DNA from: Nostoc sp. TCL26-01
GTDB lineage: Bacteria; Cyanobacteriota; Cyanobacteriia; Cyanobacteriales; Nostocaceae
Assembly: GCF_013393945.1 (NCBI RefSeq)
Contig: NZ_CP040297.1
Span: 2,868,804-2,932,803, forward strand
Reading direction: 5' to 3'
Length of the DNA: 64,000 bases
Shown piece by piece: positions 38,228 to 45,182 of this stretch. Below the pieces are notes generated by a model. The model was not told the DNA's origin. It made no database searches and worked only from the letters and a program-made list of their open reading frames with translations. Position 1 is the first letter of the stretch. Each line of letters starts with the position of its first letter. A program made the translations under genes and the position numbers.

Positions 38228-38313
38228 TTAACTCCAGACTGAGTAGAACAGATACAATACATCTTGTCGCACCATACTGGTCTACTGAGGAAACACAATT
38301 TTATTCTGTTAAT

Positions 38314-38511
38314 ATGGAATTGTTGGTTACCGTACACCAGATGCAATATCCTTTTCATACAGAATCGAAACCAGTGTCAGGGAGTGAGGCGGAAAAGCTT
38401 GCTCAGGCGCTAGAGTCTGGTGGTTACGTGGCAGACGAGGCAGCACTCGAACTTGCAAAACGTATTGCTGCTCGTCGCCGTCGGAGACTCCAGAATGCCT
38501 CAAAGCAGTAA
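38314..38511 (+). CDS. Small protein preceding a GNAT gene (possible antitoxin)
   Basis: A 65-residue protein: a short beta-like start (M-E-L-L-V-T-V-H-Q), then a helix with G-S-E-A-E-K-L-A-Q-A-L-E-S-G-G-Y, and a very basic tail R-I-A-A-R-R-R-R-R-L-Q. An alternative ATG is at 38341. Its end overlaps the GNAT start by 17 bases, the arrangement of many antitoxin-toxin pairs. It does not look like the ribbon-helix-helix antitoxins usual for GNAT toxins, so the antitoxin idea rests on position and size only. Confidence 0.5.
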   Translation: MELLVTVHQMQYPFHTESKPVSGSEAEKLAQALESGGYVADEAALELAKRIAARRRRRLQNASKQ

Positions 38512-39094
38512 GTTCGAGGGAGTTGATTTCTCTCAAATGAACCCTGAGAGATTGACCCTCGAAATGGATGTGTCTGGACAAGGATTTCGCTCTGTTCGTG
38601 GCGAATTTGTCACCTATTGGCGGCAGGGGCGAGTTCTTCGAGAAGTCAACGCAAATATTAGTCAGTGCTGGATTCTACAGTTTGAGGGGTCATTGGTCGG
38701 GTATATCACGCTGCTTGCAGATAAGCTGACCCTGGAAGATCCAATTCTTCTGAATGAAGGTGTTAAGTACCGAACTTTCCCTGCTGTCAAAATTGGGTTG
38801 TTGGCAGTTGATCGCAGAACGAAGGGGGTAGGTCGCCAGCTTCTTGAATGGGCAATTGAATACGTGGCGGCGGAAATCTCCCCAATGCTGGGCGTTCGAT
38901 TCATGACGGTTGATGCACTCTATGACCCGGATGTTGAGCCTCCCTACGATGCTTCAGGATTTTATCGAAGGATTGGATTTCGATTTGCTGCTCCAAATGA
39001 GGAATTACCACCTACAGAGCCATACCGAACGTTGTATCTGGATCTGAAGCCTGTCATTGATCTGTTAGATAGTCAGGATATCGATTCCACATGA
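38495..39094 (+). CDS. GNAT-family N-acetyltransferase (possible TacT-like toxin)
   Basis: A 199-residue protein from ATG 38495 (GGAG eight bases upstream). The GNAT core is visible: W-I-L-Q-F-E-G-S-L-V-G-Y-I-T-L-L, then V-K-I-G-L-L-A-V-D-R-R-T-K-G-V-G-R-Q-L-L, where R-x-x-G-x-G binds acetyl-CoA. The late G-F-Y-R-R-I-G-F-R-F is the usual final strand-helix. The I-G-L-L-A-V-D pattern and the overlapping small partner recall GNAT toxins that acetylate aminoacyl-tRNA, but an ordinary acetyltransferase is equally possible. An attC-like site starts 21 bases after the stop, so the pair looks like an integron cassette. Confidence 0.75.
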   Translation: MPQSSKFEGVDFSQMNPERLTLEMDVSGQGFRSVRGEFVTYWRQGRVLREVNANISQCWILQFEGSLVGYITLLADKLTLEDPILLNEGVKYRTFPAVKIGLLAVDRRTKGVGRQLLEWAIEYVAAEISPMLGVRFMTVDALYDPDVEPPYDASGFYRRIGFRFAAPNEELPPTEPYRTLYLDLKPVIDLLDSQDIDST

Positions 39095-39114
39095 TGCCTA
39101 GTCGTGGAGTCACA

Positions 39115-39200
39115 GCCTAACAACACAGTGGATCGGACGGTAGAGAGATTTCGCGCTTCGTTTCAGGCATATCTGCCGCCGCTCACTTTAGCCGTTAGTC
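39115..39200 (+). other. Integron attC-like recombination site
   Basis: The site opens with GCCTAAC (39115-39121), matching R-Y-Y-Y-A-A-C. It closes with CGTTAGTC (GTTAGTC at 39194-39200), one base off G-T-T-R-R-R-Y. Between them the arms ACAGTGGATCGGACGG and CCGCCGCTCACTTTAGC are imperfectly complementary (CTAAC, AGTG, CGG, CGG blocks with unpaired bases). That is the extrahelical-base hairpin expected of attC. The length of 86 bp and position immediately behind a GNAT gene also fit. No integrase gene is in the window. Confidence 0.55.
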
Positions 39201-39239
39201 TTCTAGTTGATCTGTTTTGGTATTTTTATATTTTCTTCA

Positions 39240-39470
39240 ATGAGTGCTGAGTTTTCGCTAAAGAGATTTTCCGCAGAGTTTATAAAAGCCTTACAAGATT
39301 TTGGCGAGACTGCATACGATTTGTTCTGAGCATCAGATATAGTTGACGACTATGATTTTTGGACTGAAGATAAAATCGAGGAAGAATTCTTCTCGCAGGG
39401 TAAATCTGAATTTCAAGATTTTCCAAGGGAATTGATGTTGTTGATCTTGTCTGAGGGATGTGAGATATGA
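39240..39470 (+). pseudogene. Small acidic protein gene with an in-frame TGA
   Basis: ATG 39240 begins M-S-A-E-F-S-L-K-R-F-S-A-E-F-I-K-A-L-Q. A TGA occurs at 39327-39329 (codon 30, after D-L-F) and the same frame continues as A-S-D-I-V-D-D-Y-D-F-W-T-E-D-K-I-E-E to a stop at 39468-39470. As in the gene at 37475, the TGA is followed by GCA and a Trp would fit the context. The composition on both sides is protein-like. It starts 40 bases behind the attC-like site. The function is unknown. Confidence 0.5.
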
Positions 39471-39515
39471 GGAGATAGTCGTAAGATTATTTATCGGGTA
39501 TTGCGGAAGGACATT

Positions 39516-39701
39516 ATGCAAGAGTCTACCGTTTATCGCTCAATCTGGAAAGAGGCTGAAGACGAAAAGACACGAGCGATCGCACTCAATCTTCTGCGAG
39601 AAGGTGTATCGATTGAAACTATCGTTCGTAGCACCGGTTTATCCGTTAAGGAAGTGCAACAACTTCAGCAACAACTCAAGTTCCACCTGCCTTTAACCTA
39701 G
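39516..39701 (+). CDS. Small helix-turn-helix-like protein related to Rpn-family C-termini
   Basis: This 61-residue protein has a strong ribosome site (GGAAGGA, about five bases before the ATG). The start M-Q-E-S-T-V-Y-R-S-I-W-K and the end L-R-E-G-V-S-I-E-T-I-V-R-S-T-G-L-S-V-K-E-V-Q-Q-L resemble the tail of cyanobacterial Rpn/putative-transposase proteins, which often finish with this HTH-like segment. It is either a detached C-terminal remnant or a small gene in its own right. It is 35 bases upstream of the toxin-antitoxin pair. Confidence 0.55.
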   Translation: MQESTVYRSIWKEAEDEKTRAIALNLLREGVSIETIVRSTGLSVKEVQQLQQQLKFHLPLT

Positions 39702-39736
39702 AGTAATATAAACTTAGTTTTCAAGAGGCTACAGCT

Positions 39737-40111
39737 ATGACTCTAGCGCCTAATGAGCAAGCTGCTATCATCCGCACAGAACGAGGACTCACAATTGCGG
39801 GAACACGCATCACGCTCTACGACGTGATGGACTACGTGACAGAACACTATCCGTCAAAGTTTATTCGTGCCATGCTTGACCTTACCGATGAGCAGGTGAA
39901 TGCTGCGCTGTCCTACATTGCGGCACATCGTACGGATGTTGAAGCAGAGTATCAACTTGTTCTCAAAGAAGCCGAGGAATTGCGGCAGTATTATGAGGAG
40001 CAGAATCGTGAGCGGATCGCTCGCATTGCTGCCAAACCTCCAAAGCCTGGAACAGAAGCGATTCGAGCCAAGCTTCAAGCAAGAAGAGCCAAGCTTGAAT
40101 CACAAGCATGA
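39737..40111 (+). CDS. DUF433-domain antitoxin-like protein
   Basis: A 124-residue protein with the DUF433 fold at residues 8-60: I-I-R-T-E-R-G-L-T-I-A-G-T-R-I-T-L-Y-D-V-M, then L-T-D-E-Q-V-N-A-A-L-S-Y-I. It is a winged-helix-like DNA-binding domain, followed by a charged helix (E-E-L-R-Q-Y-Y-E-E-Q-N-R-E) and a basic tail. It overlaps the next gene by four bases (ATGA). This order, DUF433 then DUF5615, is a known type II toxin-antitoxin arrangement, with this protein as the antitoxin. AGAGG lies nine bases before the ATG. Confidence 0.8.
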   Translation: MTLAPNEQAAIIRTERGLTIAGTRITLYDVMDYVTEHYPSKFIRAMLDLTDEQVNAALSYIAAHRTDVEAEYQLVLKEAEELRQYYEEQNRERIARIAAKPPKPGTEAIRAKLQARRAKLESQA

Positions 40112-40503
40112 ATTTTCTGGTTGACCATAATTTACGAGGGCATTCTGTTGTCTTAGCAGGTAGCCTTGCTGCAAGTGGTTGGCTTAAGCTAATCCCGATT
40201 CGCTTCGTTCTGTTTGAAGAAGTAGGTTTAGCGGTCACAAGTGATGATCGAGTTGTCTGGCGATATGCCCAGGATAATCAGATGATTCTAATTACTGCTA
40301 ACCGCAGTATGAAGGGGAAAGACTCTTTGGAACAAGTGATGCGTGAGGAAAATACTCCTACGTCTTTGCCTGTTGTCACAATAGGCAATATTGATCGGCT
40401 GATGGCTGAACCAGATTATCGAGAACGTTGTGTTGATCGCTTGGTTGATATAGTGATTGACATCGAAGATTACCAAGGCGCACGGCGGATTTTCATCCCG
40501 TGA
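40108..40503 (+). CDS. DUF5615 PIN-like protein (putative toxin)
   Basis: A 131-residue protein starting M-N-F-L-V-D-H-N-L, the first acidic strand of the DUF5615/Mut7-C PIN-like fold. It continues V-T-S-D-D-R-V-V-W-R-Y-A-Q-D-N-Q-M-I-L-I-T-A-N-R, where the D-D and T-A-N (usually T-x-D) segments line the metal site. The canonical T-x-D aspartate appears as Asn here, so catalytic competence is uncertain. It would be an RNase-type toxin held in check by the overlapping DUF433 protein. The start overlaps the antitoxin stop by four bases. Confidence 0.78.
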   Translation: MNFLVDHNLRGHSVVLAGSLAASGWLKLIPIRFVLFEEVGLAVTSDDRVVWRYAQDNQMILITANRSMKGKDSLEQVMREENTPTSLPVVTIGNIDRLMAEPDYRERCVDRLVDIVIDIEDYQGARRIFIP

Positions 40504-40929
40504 TCGCTGAATATTAAAAGTGGTTGCAGTCGTATCTGTGGGGACGCGGCTTAATGGGAACACCAAAAAATAAATTATCCCAAATTGATGGTTGGTAGGG
40601 TGCGTCAGTAGGAAGAATTCCTTGGTGTAGCTAGGTTTTCTCACACTGACGCACCCTACATTTTGGATATTTTTTTATCTGGAAGTCCCTAATGGGAACG
40701 TTGAATATTTTTTTATATCCTTAGTTTCTCCTTTGGACAAGATAGCCTTGCCGATAATCACGTTTCTTTAATTTGGAAGCTTGACGCATAGGAGTAACTT
40801 TCTCTACATGAAGTAGCTTCTGGCGATAAGTATTATTATCTGTCAGTTGGGCGATCGCGAAGCGCTACAGCGAAGTGCCGAACGCACTGCAACAATCATT
40901 CATCAAACTTTAGATCCCCTCAAAACTAA
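40504..40929. other. Spacer with hairpin repeat and decayed coding remnants
   Basis: No intact gene. It contains the 65-bp palindromic element at 40595-40659. At about 40840-40925 it holds a HIP1-like palindromic insert (GCGATCGCGAAGCGCTACAG) inside a short open stretch reading R-E-A-L-Q-R-S-A-E-R-T-A-T-I-I-H-Q-T-L-D-P-L, which looks like a broken reading frame. Confidence 0.4.
40595..40659. repeat. 65-bp palindromic element with 15-bp perfect arms
   Basis: GTAGGGTGCGTCAGT (40595-40609) and ACTGACGCACCCTAC (40645-40659) are exact inverse complements around a 35-base centre. The GTAGGGTGCGTCAG motif is, from memory, a dispersed repeat in cyanobacterial genomes. It fits a small MITE or REP-like unit. 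Confidence 0.75.
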
Positions 40930-41385
40930 ATTGGCATCATAGGGCGTACAATCTTACTATTTCTATGTAGGGCTTGCCGATTCCTGGCTGAACATTTCTC
41001 TGCTGACTTCGCCAGTTGGCTACTAGGAAAAGCTGTCACTTTGACAGAACTCCAACCCTCTGAACTGTCCCTTGATCCGATTCGTGCTGATGCCTTGATC
41101 TTCCTGGAATCAGACGAAGCCATTTTGCATATCGAGTTTCAGACGCGGCCGAAAGACAACATTCCATTTCGAGTGACAGATTATCGGTTGCGAGGATACC
41201 GAAGAGATCCATCGAAGCCAATGCACCAAGTAGTCATTTACCTGAAGCACACTACATCACTGCAAAACGCTGCTTCTATCGCTGGGATGGTGTTGACAAC
41301 CGAATGTATTGTAGTTGACAAGCCAGAACCCAAAGACGGCGCTCCTGGTGGCGCTGGTGCTGGCGGCGGTGACTTCGATTACTAA
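40930..41385 (+). pseudogene. Rpn-family N-terminal fragment fused in frame to the GroEL C-terminal tail
   Basis: The frame open from 40930 reads [22 protein letters not shown] from about 40975, then [15 protein letters not shown] and Q-V-V-I-Y-L-K. This is the N-terminal half of a cyanobacterial Rpn nuclease, with D and E-x-Q catalytic-type residues. At 41258 it passes without a break into the copied groEL sequence ([14 protein letters not shown]) and ends D-F-D-Y. No good start precedes the conserved region. Starting at TTG 41041 gives 114 residues. It is almost certainly non-functional. Confidence 0.75.
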
Positions 41386-41449
41386 TATTCTGTAGTCGGG
41401 TAAGTTTTTAAAAACAGCTGCTTCTTTTGTGGAGGCGGCTGTTTTTTGT
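41258..41449 (+). repeat. Right copy of the groEL 3' end + terminator direct repeat
   Basis: This 192-bp copy of 37107-37298 has four substitutions by eye: one synonymous in I-V (ATC to ATT), two in the alanine/glycine-rich tail, and one after the stop codon. It brings the groEL terminator along (41411-41447). Sequence similarity starts and ends abruptly at both sides. Confidence 0.95.
41411..41447 (+). terminator. Duplicated groEL terminator
   Basis: The same stem-loop and T run as at 37260-37296, with no base change in the stem. It would stop transcription leaving the accessory island. Confidence 0.85.
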
Positions 41450-41487
41450 CATTAGTGCGGGAGGAAGTAATGTTTCCGCCAAAAATA

Positions 41488-41805
41488 TTAGGTTTTTTTT
41501 ACAATTTTCCCATCTTGCTGTAATTTTTCTATAACAGCAGCGCAAAATCCCGATTTACCACGTATAACAAAAGTCTTCTTTTCTCCTGTTTCATGTCTAA
41601 ACCGAAAAAGACCCCATAATATTATTACTTCTGTTGAACCGTAGTTTGGACTAAACCATTCAATCGTAATTATCTCTTCTTTACTATTAAAAAAATCTCT
41701 AATTCTTGCAAAAATAGGAATTGATATTTCAGCTTTGTTAAACTTTTCAGGAGTTATATATTCTGGCATCTCAAGTTTTGACCTTAAACTTATATGTACA
41801 AGCAC
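41488..41805 (-). CDS. Hypothetical protein, 105 residues
   Basis: A small protein of mixed beta composition (I-I-T-I-E-W-F-S-P-N-Y-G-S-T-E-V-I-I-L-W-G-L-F-R-F-R-H-E-T-G) with a C-terminal helix (F-C-A-A-V-I-E-K-L-Q-Q-D-G-K-I-V-K-K-T). ATG 41769 (M-P-E-Y-I-T-P-E-K-F) may be the true start, giving 93 residues. No family is recognised. It sits just outside the right groEL repeat, convergent with it. Confidence 0.5.
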   Translation of the reverse strand: MLVHISLRSKLEMPEYITPEKFNKAEISIPIFARIRDFFNSKEEIITIEWFSPNYGSTEVIILWGLFRFRHETGEKKTFVIRGKSGFCAAVIEKLQQDGKIVKKT

Positions 41806-42116
41806 ATAGAATTAGTGAAAAAATAGTAACATATCTTCAGTCCTCCTAAGCCAGTAGGGTGGGTCAATATAGATAAAATTTGTTAAGGGAACATCCCACT
41901 TTTTAAAATTTCTCAAGATAAAAACAATCTCGATGAATCTGTAAGCTGAAACAGATGTATAAAAATCTCATATTTCACAAATATTGAGTTTTTTGTCTGT
42001 GAGAGCAAGATTCATATCTATTTTTAGCCAATCCCGCACTTTTACCTCTAGCAACTTTAACCTGAACTAAAGCGATAAACGCCATATATTAATTATTAGT
42101 TCGACAAAAATATAAT
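41806..42116. other. AT-rich spacer, nothing recognised
   Basis: About 310 bases between the divergent hypothetical and methyltransferase genes. No gene or clear regulatory element was seen. Confidence 0.4.
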
Positions 42117-42896
42117 ATGAGTGAAATTGATACCACACCCCTACACACCCTCAATCCCCTAGATAGATTTTCCGATAGAGCAGAAAATTATGTAAAATAT
42201 CGACCAAGTTACCCAGCAGCAGCAATTGATATTATTCTTGCAGGTCTATCCTCGCAAATTGTCGCCGCAGATGTTGGTGCTGGTACGGGGATTTCTTCAC
42301 GACTATTAGCTGAACGTGGTGTTAAAGTGATAGCGATTGAACCTAATGCAGCGATGAGAGGAGTTGCTGCATCACACCCTTTAGTAGAGTTTCGTGGGGG
42401 TACAGCAGAAGCTACTCAACTACTCGATAATTCGGTGGATTTAGTCACTTGTTTTCAAGCTTTCCACTGGTTTAGTCCAGAACCAACTTTACAGGAGTTT
42501 CACCGCATTCTTAAACCATCGGGACGGTTGGCTGTGGTGTGGAATAATCGAGATCAAGAGGATGCTTTAACTGCTGAATATAGCCGCATAGTTCGCCAAG
42601 CATCTAATAACCATCCAGCAGAATCACGAATGCAATCTGTCGAACCGTTATTGGTGAGTCCACTTTTTGTAAATATTCGTGAATATTCGTTTACTTATTA
42701 CCAAGAATTAGATTTAGCTGGATTGATTGGTCGGGCGATGAGTGTTTCTTACCTTCCCGATACAGGGTTGGCATATGAAAGTGCGATCGCTGATTTACAA
42801 GATTTATATCACCAGTTTCGTAATGAGCAAGGTTTTGTTTACATGGTTTATCGCACCAGCGTACATATTGGCGAAGCTATTCAACAACAGGAATAA
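42117..42896 (+). CDS. Class I SAM-dependent methyltransferase
   Basis: This 259-residue enzyme has the class I fold: motif I V-A-A-D-V-G-A-G-T-G-I-S (51-62), the acidic end of strand 2 V-I-A-I-E-P-N, the D-L-V-T-C-F-Q-A-F-H-W-F segment (strand 4) and L-K-P-S-G-R-L-A-V-V-W (strand 5). The F-H-W-F pattern is common in Methyltransf_11-type enzymes of the UbiE/biotin-synthesis-like group. The substrate is unknown. It lies 50 bases ahead of a radical SAM gene. Confidence 0.88.
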   Translation: MSEIDTTPLHTLNPLDRFSDRAENYVKYRPSYPAAAIDIILAGLSSQIVAADVGAGTGISSRLLAERGVKVIAIEPNAAMRGVAASHPLVEFRGGTAEATQLLDNSVDLVTCFQAFHWFSPEPTLQEFHRILKPSGRLAVVWNNRDQEDALTAEYSRIVRQASNNHPAESRMQSVEPLLVSPLFVNIREYSFTYYQELDLAGLIGRAMSVSYLPDTGLAYESAIADLQDLYHQFRNEQGFVYMVYRTSVHIGEAIQQQE

Positions 42897-42945
42897 CATA
42901 AGTTAGACTGCATGAACGCACTCTAGATCAATCTCACCATTCAAA

Positions 42946-43884
42946 ATGGCAAAACTACGGTATCAAGGTTACTGCGAATGTGAGCCAACAAAATTAGTCC
43001 GAGAAAAATTTGGCAATGCTAATGTTTATGCTCAAAATGCTCAATCATTACTGACAAAAGCTACAGGTTTTATTAGTGCTTATGATTTCACACTAAATCC
43101 TTATCGAGGTTGCCAATATGGTTGTAGTTATTGCTATGCTGCGGCGTTTAGTCCCAATAGCAAAATGCAACAGGATTGGGGTAATTGGGTAATTTTAAAA
43201 GAAAATGCTGCGACAATATTAGCTAAGGAATTACAAAAATGGTATAAAAAAAATCCACAACAACCACCAAGAATTTATATGAGTAGTGTGACTGATCCTT
43301 ATCAACCTTTAGAATCTCAGTATCAGTTAACTCGTAGTTTATTAGAGATGATGCTAGATGTGAGAAATGATGGTTATCCTACACCAACTTTGGTGATTCA
43401 AACTCGTAGCCCAATTATTACTAGAGATATTGATTATTTACAACGATTTCAGCGATTACGCATTAACATGAGTATCCCTACTGGAAGTGAATCAGTCAGG
43501 AGAGATTTTGAACCGCGATCGCCTAGTATTAAAGCTAGATTAAATGCTATTTACCTAATCAAAAAAAATATAGATGCTTTTAAAGGTTATATCCCTAAAA
43601 TTTCCATTACCATAACACCTCTACTTCCGACTTTAGATACTGATGAAATAGCTTTTATTGAGCAACTAAAAATCGCTGATAGAGTTGTAATTCAAGATTT
43701 CCATCCTAGCCATAATCGCTCACTCATCGCCTCTACTCGTTCCGCAGCAGACAAAATCAAACAAAAATATGCTTGGTGGTATGATTGTGAACAATCAAGT
43801 TATGCGAAATTTAAAAGTCAATTATTAGCTCAACTTGTAGGTGTAGAAATTAAAGAGGGTAAAGACGGATTTGGTTATGAGTAA
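42946..43884 (+). CDS. Radical SAM protein, SplB/spore-photolyase-like
   Basis: A 312-residue radical SAM enzyme with the cluster motif C56-x3-C60-x2-C63 (G-C-Q-Y-G-C-S-Y-C-Y). The S-S-V-T-D-P-Y-Q-P-L-E segment follows, with Q-T-R-S-P-I-I-T-R-D and M-S-I-P-T-G-S after it. These match the SPL-related family often annotated Rv2578c-like, not true photolyase. The reaction is unknown. Its last eight bases contain the ATG of the next gene, so the two are translationally coupled. Confidence 0.85.
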   Translation: MAKLRYQGYCECEPTKLVREKFGNANVYAQNAQSLLTKATGFISAYDFTLNPYRGCQYGCSYCYAAAFSPNSKMQQDWGNWVILKENAATILAKELQKWYKKNPQQPPRIYMSSVTDPYQPLESQYQLTRSLLEMMLDVRNDGYPTPTLVIQTRSPIITRDIDYLQRFQRLRINMSIPTGSESVRRDFEPRSPSIKARLNAIYLIKKNIDAFKGYIPKISITITPLLPTLDTDEIAFIEQLKIADRVVIQDFHPSHNRSLIASTRSAADKIKQKYAWWYDCEQSSYAKFKSQLLAQLVGVEIKEGKDGFGYE

Positions 43885-45163
43885 TCCTATTGTCAATTGG
43901 TGGCGTAGTCAGCAATTTAAGTTGGCAGTCAGCCGTGGCGATACACAAAAAGCTGTGCAAATCTTACACGATATTCAAAAATCAGGTGCAAGATTTTCTT
44001 GGTTAGAAAAATTGTTTCGAGATAAGCTGCAACTTGAGCGTGCTTCTCTGGAATATAAAAGAGAGATAGGAAATTTAACTGAGAAGTTAACACAGTTATC
44101 AGACTCAGCAGTCGATAACTGTAAATTGTATCCTAATCAAGAATTAATTAATTCTATTTACCAAAAATTCCAATTAATTCAGCATGATCATTATCTTATT
44201 CAATCTACGGGAATTGATGTAGAGATATTTGATGATTTTGAAAGTAAGTTAGTAGCCTATCTCCAAGATGAATTTAATAAAATCCCCGTAGATAAATTAA
44301 ATATCAAACTCGCAGATGCTTTTGAGGACATTCATAACTTAAAAATTGGACAAGACCCAGACTATAATTTTAGTTTGACTCCTCATGTCTATTTTATGAA
44401 GTTTTTTTTAGAGAATGTATATTGTCTATATTTAGCTTGGTTTTTTATTTATCAGGATGGGTTACTCAGCAATAAACTCAATATTTTAGATATTGCAGCA
44501 GGGCCAGGAACCGTTGCTTATTCCTTAGCTTTGTTTCTAAAAAGTATTGGTGAGTCAGAAAAATCATCACAAGATCATATATCTTACTATTCTTTGGAAA
44601 AACAAGATGGATTTCAATTTAGAGGACTTCAGTTTTGGCGAAAATATATAGAATCACTAATAACACCAGTGAATACTTATTTTCGTTTTGTTACGGCTGA
44701 TTTGTTATCATCAAATCATGAATTTGACAATTTACCTCAAGATTTTTTTGATTTTATTGTCATATCTCACTGTTTCTTTGCCGATACATCTGCCAGAAAC
44801 CAAGCTAATAGTGTTTATAAATCTATATTTACTAATAACCTAAAAAAGCAAGGTTACGTTTTACTAATCATCCAAGATAAAAAATTATTTAAGTTTTATA
44901 AAACTAAACAAGAGGAAAATCAAGACCTGGAAAAAAAATTAGTTGCAAGCTTTATTGCTGAATTAGGGCTGGATTTAGTTTGGTATAAATATTTAACTTC
45001 TAGAGACTCTAGAAAACCATGTTCGGCAATGGAATTTGCGAAATTTGCAGAAGAGAAACTACCTAAGCAAATATATATGACTCCGATGATTCAGAAATAT
45101 TCTCATCAGAAACATGATGCCAACTATACATTAGATGATTACATAATTTTGGCTAAAAAGTAA
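43877..45163 (+). CDS. Methyltransferase-like protein coupled to the radical SAM gene
   Basis: A protein of about 428 residues from ATG 43877. Residues 1-75 are helical with coiled-coil character. Residues about 195-350 hold a class I SAM-binding fold: L-N-I-L-D-I-A-A-G-P-G-T-V-A-Y-S-L-A, then F-R-F-V-T-A-D-L-L, and F-D-F-I-V-I-S-H-C-F-F-A-D. The spacing resembles mitochondrial ribosome-assembly Rsm22-like methyltransferases, but the resemblance is loose. It overlaps the radical SAM gene, which suggests joint action on one substrate. AT-rich codon use (many TTA, AAT, TAT) differs from the more GC-rich ureD that follows. Confidence 0.65.
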   Translation: MSNPIVNWWRSQQFKLAVSRGDTQKAVQILHDIQKSGARFSWLEKLFRDKLQLERASLEYKREIGNLTEKLTQLSDSAVDNCKLYPNQELINSIYQKFQLIQHDHYLIQSTGIDVEIFDDFESKLVAYLQDEFNKIPVDKLNIKLADAFEDIHNLKIGQDPDYNFSLTPHVYFMKFFLENVYCLYLAWFFIYQDGLLSNKLNILDIAAGPGTVAYSLALFLKSIGESEKSSQDHISYYSLEKQDGFQFRGLQFWRKYIESLITPVNTYFRFVTADLLSSNHEFDNLPQDFFDFIVISHCFFADTSARNQANSVYKSIFTNNLKKQGYVLLIIQDKKLFKFYKTKQEENQDLEKKLVASFIAELGLDLVWYKYLTSRDSRKPCSAMEFAKFAEEKLPKQIYMTPMIQKYSHQKHDANYTLDDYIILAKK

Positions 45164-45182
45164 AATTTAGACTACTAGATAA

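Noticed and set aside
38236..38290. Inverted repeat between the interrupted gene and the GNAT pair as a second attC
   Set aside because: The arms pair (GAGTAGA with TCTAC) but spacing to any R-Y-Y-Y-A-A-C and G-T-T-R-R-R-Y ends is very uneven, so attC is not supported.
42946..43884. True spore photoproduct lyase
   Set aside because: Shares the radical SAM motif, but the following motifs fit the broader Rv2578c/SPL-like group; DNA repair is not supported by context.
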